Source: Flavobacteriaceae bacterium (GTDB lineage Bacteria > Bacteroidota > Bacteroidia > Flavobacteriales > Flavobacteriaceae). Taken from it: a DNA stretch of 7,408 nt. This document shows positions 1 through 5,810 of the stretch, piece by piece. The notes beneath the pieces are model-generated. The model did not search any database. It was not told the DNA's origin and saw only the letters and a program-made list of their open reading frames with translations. The DNA lies in NCBI GenBank assembly GCA_026992695.1, contig JALWYP010000030.1, forward strand, positions 1 through 7,408. The letters are read 5' to 3'. The position numbers were made by a program, and so were the translations under genes. Within the stretch, counting starts at the first letter, position 1, and every line of letters begins with the position of its first letter.

Positions 1-209
1 GTTTCAATCTGGATACTTTTAGCCATTATTGTTTCAGTTTCGGAACCATAGGAGATTTAGTACAATCTAAATTTAAACGCCAAGCCGGAGTAAAAGATAG
101 CGGTACCATTATGCCCGGTCACGGAGGTTTATACGACCGGTTAGACAGTATCCTATTTGCTAGCCCTTTTGTTTATTTATTTTTAGAAATTATACATTAT
201 GTTTCATAA
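1..209 (+). pseudogene. cdsA: Phosphatidate cytidylyltransferase (CdsA), C-terminal part, with apparent -1 frameshift; 5' end outside window
   Basis: CdsA makes CDP-diacylglycerol from phosphatidate and CTP at the inner membrane and so feeds phospholipid synthesis. Only the last ~69 codons are present. From position 42 the frame reads [16 protein letters not shown], then [19 protein letters not shown], which is the family signature (K-R-x4-K-D, then H-G-G-x2-D-R-x-D), and it ends at TAA 207-209. Upstream of ~37 the matching hydrophobic helix ([11 protein letters not shown]) is in frame 1, and that frame hits TAG at 49-51. One extra T in the run at 38-40 would join the two as VSVFGTIGDL, which is what the family has. 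So one base is missing, either a homopolymer sequencing error or a real mutation; the intact reading frame on both sides favours an error. The stop overlaps psd by 11 nt, so the two genes are translationally coupled. Confidence 0.85.
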
Positions 210-849
210 AGAAGGAAATACTATTATTTTAACTTCATTTTTAATCACCATCGGACTAACAGTTTTGGTGCAATTATTTATTGAAAACGAAACAGTTAAA
301 CGCTTGCTGTTTGTTGTTTTTATTATCTTGCTAGTACTTATTCTTCAGTTTTTCAGAAATCCAAAAAGAACATTTACAAAAGACAGCAATAGTATTGTCT
401 CCCCCGTTGACGGAAAAGTTGTGGTAATTGAAGAAGTTTTTGAAAACGAATATTTTAAAGACAAACGATTGCAAGTTTCGGTTTTTATGTCGCCTTTAAA
501 TGTTCACGTTACTCGGTATCCCGTAAGTGGGATCATAAAATACAGTAAGTATCATCCCGGTAAATACTTGGTTGCTTGGCATCCAAAAGCATCTGAGGAA
601 AACGAACGAACAACCGTTGTAGCACATGCTACACAATGGGGCGATATAATGTATAGACAAATTGCCGGAGCAGTAGCAAAACGTATCGTAAATTATGCAA
701 AAGAGGGCGATCAGGCAATACAAGCAGAAGATAGTGGTTTTATTAAATTTGGTTCAAGAGTAGATGTTTTTTTACCTTTAGATGCGAAAATCACCGTACA
801 ACTTAATCAAAAAGTTAAAGGAGGTATTACCATACTGGCAAAAAAATGA
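199..849 (+). CDS. psd: Phosphatidylserine decarboxylase, short membrane-anchored form
   Basis: This enzyme decarboxylates phosphatidylserine to phosphatidylethanolamine using a pyruvoyl group formed by self-cleavage. The protein has 216 residues, the usual size of the short PSD form. Two N-terminal hydrophobic segments (about 9-28 and 35-52) anchor it in the inner membrane. SPVDGKV at 68-74 holds the conserved Asp71. [12 protein letters not shown] at 97-108 holds the His of the catalytic core. FGS at 184-186 is the processing site; by family rule cleavage falls between Gly185 and Ser186, and Ser186 becomes the pyruvoyl group on the small alpha chain (186-216). The ATG lies inside the end of cdsA (11-nt overlap), and its stop overlaps the next start as ATGA. 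Being downstream of cdsA places it in the CDP-DAG to PS to PE route. The PS synthase gene is not in the window. Confidence 0.95.
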   Translation: MFHKEGNTIILTSFLITIGLTVLVQLFIENETVKRLLFVVFIILLVLILQFFRNPKRTFTKDSNSIVSPVDGKVVVIEEVFENEYFKDKRLQVSVFMSPLNVHVTRYPVSGIIKYSKYHPGKYLVAWHPKASEENERTTVVAHATQWGDIMYRQIAGAVAKRIVNYAKEGDQAIQAEDSGFIKFGSRVDVFLPLDAKITVQLNQKVKGGITILAKK

Positions 850-1112
850 CACCCGAAGAATTAGATATTGCGTTTAAAGAAGCAGTGGAAAGTATTAACA
901 AACACACACAACCCTTTCCTGCAGATTTTTTATTACGATTGTATTCGTATTTTAAAGTTGCAACACAAGACCAAGATCCTCCTGGTAGCAGCAACCCGTT
1001 AATTAATGCGTTTAAAACCAATGCTATTTTTCAAAATAGAGATTTAAGTATTGAAGATGCTAAAAAAAAATATATAGAAGAAGTAAATCGTTACTTTTTA
1101 TATAGAAAATGA
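846..1112 (+). CDS. Acyl-CoA-binding protein (ACBP family)
   Basis: This small cytosolic four-helix protein of 88 residues binds long-chain acyl-CoA and is expected to buffer or deliver it to lipid enzymes. The size matches the ~86-90 residues of stand-alone ACBPs. The diagnostic helix-2 motif is LYSYFKVAT at 32-40 (the family has LYGLYKQAT): Tyr33 and Lys37 match ligand-contacting residues, while Phe36 replaces a Tyr. The helix-3 motif KWDAW is diverged to LINAF at 52-56, so the usual Lys of that motif is absent. The C-terminal helix DAKKKYIEEV (71-80) keeps the conserved Tyr76. It starts in ATGA overlap with psd, and its own stop overlaps the next gene in the same way. Placement directly behind cdsA and psd suggests a link between acyl-CoA supply and phospholipid synthesis. 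That link is inferred from context only. Confidence 0.9.
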   Translation: MTPEELDIAFKEAVESINKHTQPFPADFLLRLYSYFKVATQDQDPPGSSNPLINAFKTNAIFQNRDLSIEDAKKKYIEEVNRYFLYRK

Positions 1113-1705
1113 ATACAAAATTAAACATTGCTATTTTACTTTTTAATCAAGTTGAAGTACTGGATTTTGCAGGTCCGTTTGAAGTATTTTCAGTAGCTTC
1201 CGAAATTCACAACCACCAATTCTTTAATGTTTTTACCGTTTCAAAAGAAAACAAAATTATAAAAACAGTAAACAATCTTCAAGTTATTGCAAACCATACC
1301 TTTGTAACCCATCCTAAAATAGACATTCTTATTATACCTGGAGGCGAAGGAACAAAAAATTTACTTTTAGATACATCCTTATTGCAATGGATTAAAACCC
1401 AACACCAAACTGCACAAATTACAATGAGTATTTGCTCCGGAGCGATTCTTTTAGCCAAACTCGGACTTTTAAAAAACAAACCTTATTGTACCCATCATCA
1501 AGTTTATCCTTTTGTTGAAAAAATAGATAAAACGGCTATCGCTAAAAAGAACAAACGTTTTGTACAAATAGATTCTATTTATACCTCCGGAGGAATTTCT
1601 GCCGGTATTGATTTATCTTTTCATATTTTAAAAAAACTTACATCCCAAAAAATTGCCCAATTCACCGCAACGTATATGGAGTATAATATCCAAAATTTCA
1701 GTTAA
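1109..1705 (+). CDS. DJ-1/PfpI superfamily protein, isonitrile-hydratase/AraC-GATase1-like
   Basis: This is a 198-residue single-domain protein with the flavodoxin-like DJ-1/PfpI fold. The start is the hydrophobic strand LNIAILLF (5-12), followed by VEVLDFAGPFEVF (15-27) with Asp19, which matches the catalytic Asp of isonitrile hydratases. LIIPGGEG (74-81) leads to the nucleophile elbow SICSGAILLAKLGLL (107-121) with Cys109. THHQVYPFV (128-136) and TSGGISAGIDLSF (159-171) are typical of the InhA/AraC-N-terminal subgroup rather than the PfpI protease or glyoxalase subgroup. Residue 110 next to the Cys is Ser, where characterised isonitrile hydratases have Thr. There is no AraC DNA-binding domain. 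It is the last gene of the lipid operon, joined by an ATGA overlap to the ACBP gene. The substrate is unknown; an isonitrile or another small electrophile is possible but not shown. Confidence 0.88.
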   Translation: MNTKLNIAILLFNQVEVLDFAGPFEVFSVASEIHNHQFFNVFTVSKENKIIKTVNNLQVIANHTFVTHPKIDILIIPGGEGTKNLLLDTSLLQWIKTQHQTAQITMSICSGAILLAKLGLLKNKPYCTHHQVYPFVEKIDKTAIAKKNKRFVQIDSIYTSGGISAGIDLSFHILKKLTSQKIAQFTATYMEYNIQNFS

Positions 1706-1715
1706 AAAATTACTG

Positions 1716-1751
1716 TTTTTTTACTCATACCAACTTGCTTTAGTATCTTCG
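1716..1751 (+). promoter_or_regulatory. Putative Bacteroidetes-type promoter for the OstA-like gene
   Basis: TATCTTCG at 1744-1751 resembles the Bacteroidetes -7 box TAnnTTTG with one change (C for the third T). A T-run at 1716-1722 lies at about the right distance for the -33 element, but a true TTG is absent there. The box ends 25 nt before the TTG start codon, which predicts a short 5' leader. The decamer TTAGTATCTT around it recurs almost identically before the TPR gene. This is a motif call with no experimental support. Confidence 0.42.
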
Positions 1752-1776
1752 CTGTAAATTTTAAAAAACTTAGTAC

Positions 1777-3513
1777 TTGAACTATTCGATATACTTCTTA
1801 TTGTTATTTATAAGTTTTCCTTATTTTTCGGAGGCACAAATAAACGTATTGCCTAAAGAAAAGAAAACACAAGTAAGTATTCAATCAGGGTATCTTGAAA
1901 AAAAACCCGAATTTCCCGATGCCATAATCTATACAAAAGACCAAGCCGGGCAAGTTTATATAGTTCACGAAGGTGTTGAAATGTGGTGCGATCAAGCCTA
2001 TGTTTATACCAAAGATAATTTTGTAAATGCCTACGGAAATGTACGTCTTCAACAAGGCGATACCATCACTATGCGAAGCACTTATGCCGAATATAATGGC
2101 AATACTCAGTTTGCATTTGCCAGCGGAAATGTTGTCTTTACCAATCCGGATACTTCATTAAAAACCGATACGCTTTACTTTGACCGGATAAAACAACAAG
2201 CCTATTATCGAAGCGGTGGAACAGTACAAGATACTGCCAGTACACTTACCAGTAAAATAGGAAGATATTTTGCAAAAAGTAAAAAATATCAATTTTTATC
2301 TAATGTAGTTATAACCAATCCTAAATACACCGTTAACTCACAACAATTAGACTTTTATTCAGAAACCGGAGGTGCTTACTTGTACGGGGAATCCACAATT
2401 GTAAGTGATGCCAGTACCATATTTTGTGAAAGAGGTTTTTATAACACCAGAAACAACACCGGTTATTTTGTAAAAAATTCAAGAATTGAGTACAACAACC
2501 GAACGCTTTACGGAGATAGTATTTACTTTAATCGAACAGAAAAATTTGCATCGGCAACAAACAATATTAAAGTAATAGACACGCTAAACAAAACAATTAT
2601 TAAAGGGCATTATGCCGAAGTGTTTAGGGCAAAAGATTCGGTTTTTATTACCAAAAGAGCCGTAGCTATCTCTATAAAAGACGGCGACTCTATATATGTA
2701 CACGCAGATACGCTTCAGGTAACCGGAAAACCTAAAAAACGAATCATTAAAGGATTTTACAAAGCCCGAATGTTCAAAAAAGGACTTCCGGGAGAAGAAC
2801 CCACTAGCGGAAAATGTGATTCTATTTATGTAAATCAAAATCTGGGAATTACAAAGCTACTAAGAAACCCTGTACTTTGGAGTGGTCAAAATCAAATAAC
2901 AGGAGATACCATCCATATTCTTTCTAATAAAAAAACCGAAAATCTAGATACACTCAAGGTTTTTAAAAATGCTTTTTTAGTTCAGAAAGACAGTGCCGGT
3001 TACAACCAAGTAAAGGGTGAAAGGCTTATTGGATTGTTTACCAACAACCAATTAGATACCGTAAACATTATTAAAAACACGCAGGTATTATTTTACACAA
3101 GAAACGATAAAGACGAATTAATAGGGATAAACAACACGGTGTGTAGTAAAATTCAGATGTATTTAAACAATCAAAAAATAACCGGAATAAAATTTTTACA
3201 AAAAGTTACCGGAACTTTAAACCCACCCTCCTTATTACCTGAGAATGTGAGATTACTCCCCGGTTTTCAATGGCGTGGAGAAGAACGCTTGCTAAAAGTT
3301 AATGATTTATTTAAAGGAAAACCCAAGCCCAAACTAGTTAAAATAAAAGGAATACCCCTACCCGATGACGAAGGTGAATTTTTTGACGACCTATTGGATG
3401 AAAATAATACGATTCCGGAAGCTTCAAAACTAAAACCCAAAGATTTAAAAAACAATCCGGATAATAAACCTATGGTTAATCCCAACACTAAAAAAGAGAA
3501 CAACAACCCCTAA
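1777..3513 (+). CDS. OstA-like (LptA/LptD N-terminal domain) exported protein, probable LPS transport role
   Basis: This 578-residue exported protein is built from repeated beta-strand units of the OstA/LptA type, the fold that carries lipopolysaccharide across the periplasm. The start is TTG: an in-frame TAG lies at 1771-1773, the next in-frame ATG would be codon 69, and the TTG gives a clean signal peptide (hydrophobic 5-16, likely cleavage after Ala20 in SEA/Q). OstA units are clear at 67-136, for example AYGNVRLQQGDTITM (85-99), then FASGNVVFTNPDTSLKTDTLYFD (114-136). Similar G-D-S/T-I-x-x steps recur to about residue 440. There is no LptD barrel. The last ~50 residues are rich in Asn, Lys and Pro and are probably disordered. 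In Flavobacteria this gene is commonly annotated 'OstA-like protein' beside a class-III aminotransferase, as here. Its stop overlaps the next start (TAATG). Role in LPS export is inferred from the family. Confidence 0.88.
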   Translation: MNYSIYFLLLFISFPYFSEAQINVLPKEKKTQVSIQSGYLEKKPEFPDAIIYTKDQAGQVYIVHEGVEMWCDQAYVYTKDNFVNAYGNVRLQQGDTITMRSTYAEYNGNTQFAFASGNVVFTNPDTSLKTDTLYFDRIKQQAYYRSGGTVQDTASTLTSKIGRYFAKSKKYQFLSNVVITNPKYTVNSQQLDFYSETGGAYLYGESTIVSDASTIFCERGFYNTRNNTGYFVKNSRIEYNNRTLYGDSIYFNRTEKFASATNNIKVIDTLNKTIIKGHYAEVFRAKDSVFITKRAVAISIKDGDSIYVHADTLQVTGKPKKRIIKGFYKARMFKKGLPGEEPTSGKCDSIYVNQNLGITKLLRNPVLWSGQNQITGDTIHILSNKKTENLDTLKVFKNAFLVQKDSAGYNQVKGERLIGLFTNNQLDTVNIIKNTQVLFYTRNDKDELIGINNTVCSKIQMYLNNQKITGIKFLQKVTGTLNPPSLLPENVRLLPGFQWRGEERLLKVNDLFKGKPKPKLVKIKGIPLPDDEGEFFDDLLDENNTIPEASKLKPKDLKNNPDNKPMVNPNTKKENNNP

Positions 3514-4715
3514 TGAAAAACGATTTTTTTCTATATCAAGCACAAACAACTCCGCACCCGTTAAAAATAGAAGTCGCTCGTGCCTTAGGAAGTTATATAG
3601 TTGACACAAACAATAAAAAATATCTTGATTTTATAGCCGGTGTATCAGCCTGTAGTTTAGGGCATTGCCATCCAAAAATAGTCGCTGCAATAAAAAAGCA
3701 AACCGAAAAGTACTTACACGTAATGGTGTATGGTGAATTTGTATTACAACCCGCCGTTTTGCTTTGTAAACTCCTTGCAAAAAACCTCCCTGAACCACTT
3801 ACCACAACGTATTTAACCAACAGTGGCACCGAAGCTGTAGAAGGAGCCTTAAAACTTGCAAGAAGAGCAACCGGAAGGCAACAAATTATTTATGCAAATT
3901 TTGCTTATCACGGAAATACCTTGGGATCGATGAGTGTTATGGGTTTTGAAAAACGAAAAGAGGCTTTTAAACCATTACTGCCAAATTGTGATGCCATAAC
4001 CTTCAACAAAGTTGATGATTTAAAAAAAATTACAACAAAAACCGCAGCGGTAGTTTTAGAAACAATACAAGGAGGTGCCGGATTTATTTTACCAAAAAAC
4101 AAGTATTTAGAAAAAGTAAAACAACGCTGTACAGAGGTAGGAGCGTTACTTATTCTCGATGAGATTCAACCCGGTTTTGGGCGTACCGGAAAGCTATTTG
4201 GTTTTGAACACTATAACATAATCCCCGATATTTTGGTATTAGGTAAAGCAATGGGCGGTGGTATGCCCATAGGAGCTTTTACCACTTCAAAAAAACTAAT
4301 GAGCCTATTACAAAAAAACCCTAAACTAGGACACATTACAACCTTTGGAGGGCATCCGGTTATTGCTAGTGCAGCATTAGCAACCTTAAAAGAGCTAACC
4401 CAAAGCAACTTAATATCACAAACACTCGAAAAAGAAAAGCTTTTTAAAAAGTTATTGGTTCATCCTCTTATTAAAGAAATAAGAGGAAAAGGACTTATGC
4501 TGGCTCTTATTTTAGAAACACCGCAAATAGCTTCAGAAGTTATACTTACTTGTAAAGAAAAAGGTTTGCTTCTTTTTTGGCTGTTATTTGAACCAAAAGC
4601 CATACGAATAACCCCACCTTTAACTATTTCTAATAAGGAAATAAAAGAAGGGTGTACCATCTTACTCGAAGTACTAAACAACATTACGAACAAGAACACT
4701 TCCTTAAAAAAATAA
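3513..4715 (+). CDS. Class-III PLP-dependent aminotransferase (acetylornithine/aspartate aminotransferase family)
   Basis: This is a 400-residue fold-type-I PLP enzyme that moves an amino group between an amine or amino acid and a keto acid. The family's landmarks are all present: NSGTEAVEGALKLAR (103-117) for the phosphate-binding region, the YHG turn (132-134), LDEIQPGFGRTG (215-226) with Asp216 contacting the PLP ring nitrogen, and LGKAMGGGMPIGAF (243-256) with Lys245 as the Schiff-base lysine. TTFGGHP (276-282) is the conserved segment after the lysine. Length is normal for the family. Substrate cannot be fixed from sequence: acetylornithine, ornithine, 4-aminobutyrate and related amines remain possible, and no arginine-biosynthesis genes are nearby. 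Its ATG overlaps the OstA-like stop (TAATG), so it is translationally coupled to an envelope gene. The gene ends with tandem stops, TAA at 4713-4715 and a second TAA directly after. Confidence 0.92.
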   Translation: MKNDFFLYQAQTTPHPLKIEVARALGSYIVDTNNKKYLDFIAGVSACSLGHCHPKIVAAIKKQTEKYLHVMVYGEFVLQPAVLLCKLLAKNLPEPLTTTYLTNSGTEAVEGALKLARRATGRQQIIYANFAYHGNTLGSMSVMGFEKRKEAFKPLLPNCDAITFNKVDDLKKITTKTAAVVLETIQGGAGFILPKNKYLEKVKQRCTEVGALLILDEIQPGFGRTGKLFGFEHYNIIPDILVLGKAMGGGMPIGAFTTSKKLMSLLQKNPKLGHITTFGGHPVIASAALATLKELTQSNLISQTLEKEKLFKKLLVHPLIKEIRGKGLMLALILETPQIASEVILTCKEKGLLLFWLLFEPKAIRITPPLTISNKEIKEGCTILLEVLNNITNKNTSLKK

Positions 4716-4748
4716 TAAAATCAAACCCTTAGCAAACAAACATACCAC

Positions 4749-4770
4749 TTGTTAATAACTTCGTTAACAA
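4749..4770. repeat. Inverted repeat in the intergenic gap (7-bp arms, 8-bp spacer)
   Basis: TTGTTAA (4749-4755) and TTAACAA (4764-4770) are perfect inverted copies around TAACTTCG. The repeat sits 33 nt after the aminotransferase stop and ~38 nt upstream of the TPR gene's -7 box. The stem is almost all A-T and has no T-run after it, so it is a poor intrinsic terminator. An operator or a weak 3' hairpin is possible. The function is not known. Confidence 0.45.
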
Positions 4771-4804
4771 CAAATAAGGCTACACAACTATACATACCGT
4801 TACA

Positions 4805-4816
4805 TTAGTATATTTA
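4805..4816 (+). promoter_or_regulatory. Putative -7 box of a Bacteroidetes-type promoter for the TPR gene
   Basis: TATATTTA at 4809-4816 matches TAnnTTTG at all but the last base. It ends 28 nt before the ATG, nearly the same spacing as the box upstream of the OstA-like gene. I do not see a good TTG -33 element upstream. The rest of the 129-bp gap (4716-4844) holds the inverted repeat and no ORF or RNA gene that I can recognise. Confidence 0.38.
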
Positions 4817-4844
4817 AAATAACAAAAATAAGCAAACCCCGCGT

Positions 4845-5810
4845 ATGCAATTAAGTGAAGATCAAAACAATAACAAAGCCTCCTTGTCGCGTTTTGAATC
4901 TATGCTAAAAACCAATAGTGTTTTCTTCTTTGACGCTGACGAATTTGAAGAAATAATCCACTATTATCTAGAATCCGGAAAAATTGCGCTTGCTAAAAAG
5001 GCTACAAAACTAGGACTAGAGCAACACCCTTCTTCGATAAACTTAAAATTATTTCAGGTAGAAATGCTTGTTTTCGAAAATCAACTCAATCAAGCTGAAG
5101 AGTTACTGGACAACCTTTCATTACTTGAAAAATCAAACGAAGAAATTTTTATTCAAAAAGCCAATATTTATTCACGAAAGCATAACCATAAAAAAGCCAT
5201 CCTGTATTTAAAACAAGCATTAGACATTACAAGCGATCCACCAGATGTGCTTTCATTAATAGGAATGGAGTACCTCTTTTTAGAAGATTATGAAAATGCC
5301 AAATGGTATTTTATGGAGTGCTTAGAGGAAGAAGAGGAAGACATTTCTGCACTATACAACGTAATATATTGTTTTGAATATCTTAACCAAAATCAAGAAG
5401 CAATAGATTATCTCAACGATTATCTTAACAAAAACCCTTATAATGAAGTAGCTTGGCATCAAGTAGGAAAGCAATATTACCAACTTAAAGAATTTAAGAA
5501 AGCGCTTGCTGCATTCGATTTTGCAATTATTAGTGATGACACATTTATTGGTGCCTATCTGGAAAAAGGAAAAGTATTAGAAAAACTAAAACGCTACACT
5601 GAAGCTATAGAAAGTTATACCGTAACGCTAGGATTAGACGATCCAACTTCGTTTGCTCTTTTACGAATAGGCAGGTGTTATGAGAAATTAGGAAGTAGTG
5701 AACTCGCCCTACAATTTTATTTAAAATGTGTAGAAGAAGATGGGTTGTTAGATAAAGGCTGGATTGCAATAACCGATTTTTATATTAAAAACAAGAATTA
5801 TAAAATCTAA
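4845..5810 (+). CDS. Tetratricopeptide-repeat protein, 3'-truncated
   Basis: This cytosolic scaffold-type protein has 321 residues made almost wholly of TPR helix pairs. About eight 34-residue units run from ~36 to ~301, for example VAWHQVGKQYYQLKEFKKAL (202-221), and a ninth begins at ~302 (DKGWIAITDFYIKNKNYKI). A very acidic EEEEED patch lies at 161-166. No signal peptide or membrane segment is seen, and no enzyme domain is attached. The final repeat stops after 20 of 34 residues, just before the conserved Ala of helix B. From memory, the flavobacterial family continues for ~100 more residues after this point (NKNY-x-KALYYINKA-like), so the gene is probably cut by the junction described below. 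The ATG is preceded by a -7 box and has no clear Shine-Dalgarno. The partner is unknown. In related genomes it follows the OstA-like and aminotransferase genes, as here. Confidence 0.85.
   Translation: MQLSEDQNNNKASLSRFESMLKTNSVFFFDADEFEEIIHYYLESGKIALAKKATKLGLEQHPSSINLKLFQVEMLVFENQLNQAEELLDNLSLLEKSNEEIFIQKANIYSRKHNHKKAILYLKQALDITSDPPDVLSLIGMEYLFLEDYENAKWYFMECLEEEEEDISALYNVIYCFEYLNQNQEAIDYLNDYLNKNPYNEVAWHQVGKQYYQLKEFKKALAAFDFAIISDDTFIGAYLEKGKVLEKLKRYTEAIESYTVTLGLDDPTSFALLRIGRCYEKLGSSELALQFYLKCVEEDGLLDKGWIAITDFYIKNKNYKI

Noticed and set aside
1703..1723. A-run/T-run inverted pair (TAAAAAA ... TTTTTTA) after the PfpI stop as an intrinsic terminator
   Set aside because: The stem would be only A-T pairs with a 7-nt spacer; far too weak, and expected by chance in this AT-rich DNA. 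The T-run may instead belong to the promoter.
4749..4763. TGTTAATAA as a DnaA box marking a replication origin
   Set aside because: It has two mismatches to TTATCCACA on the reverse strand, there is no cluster of such boxes, and no dnaA or other origin-linked gene lies nearby.
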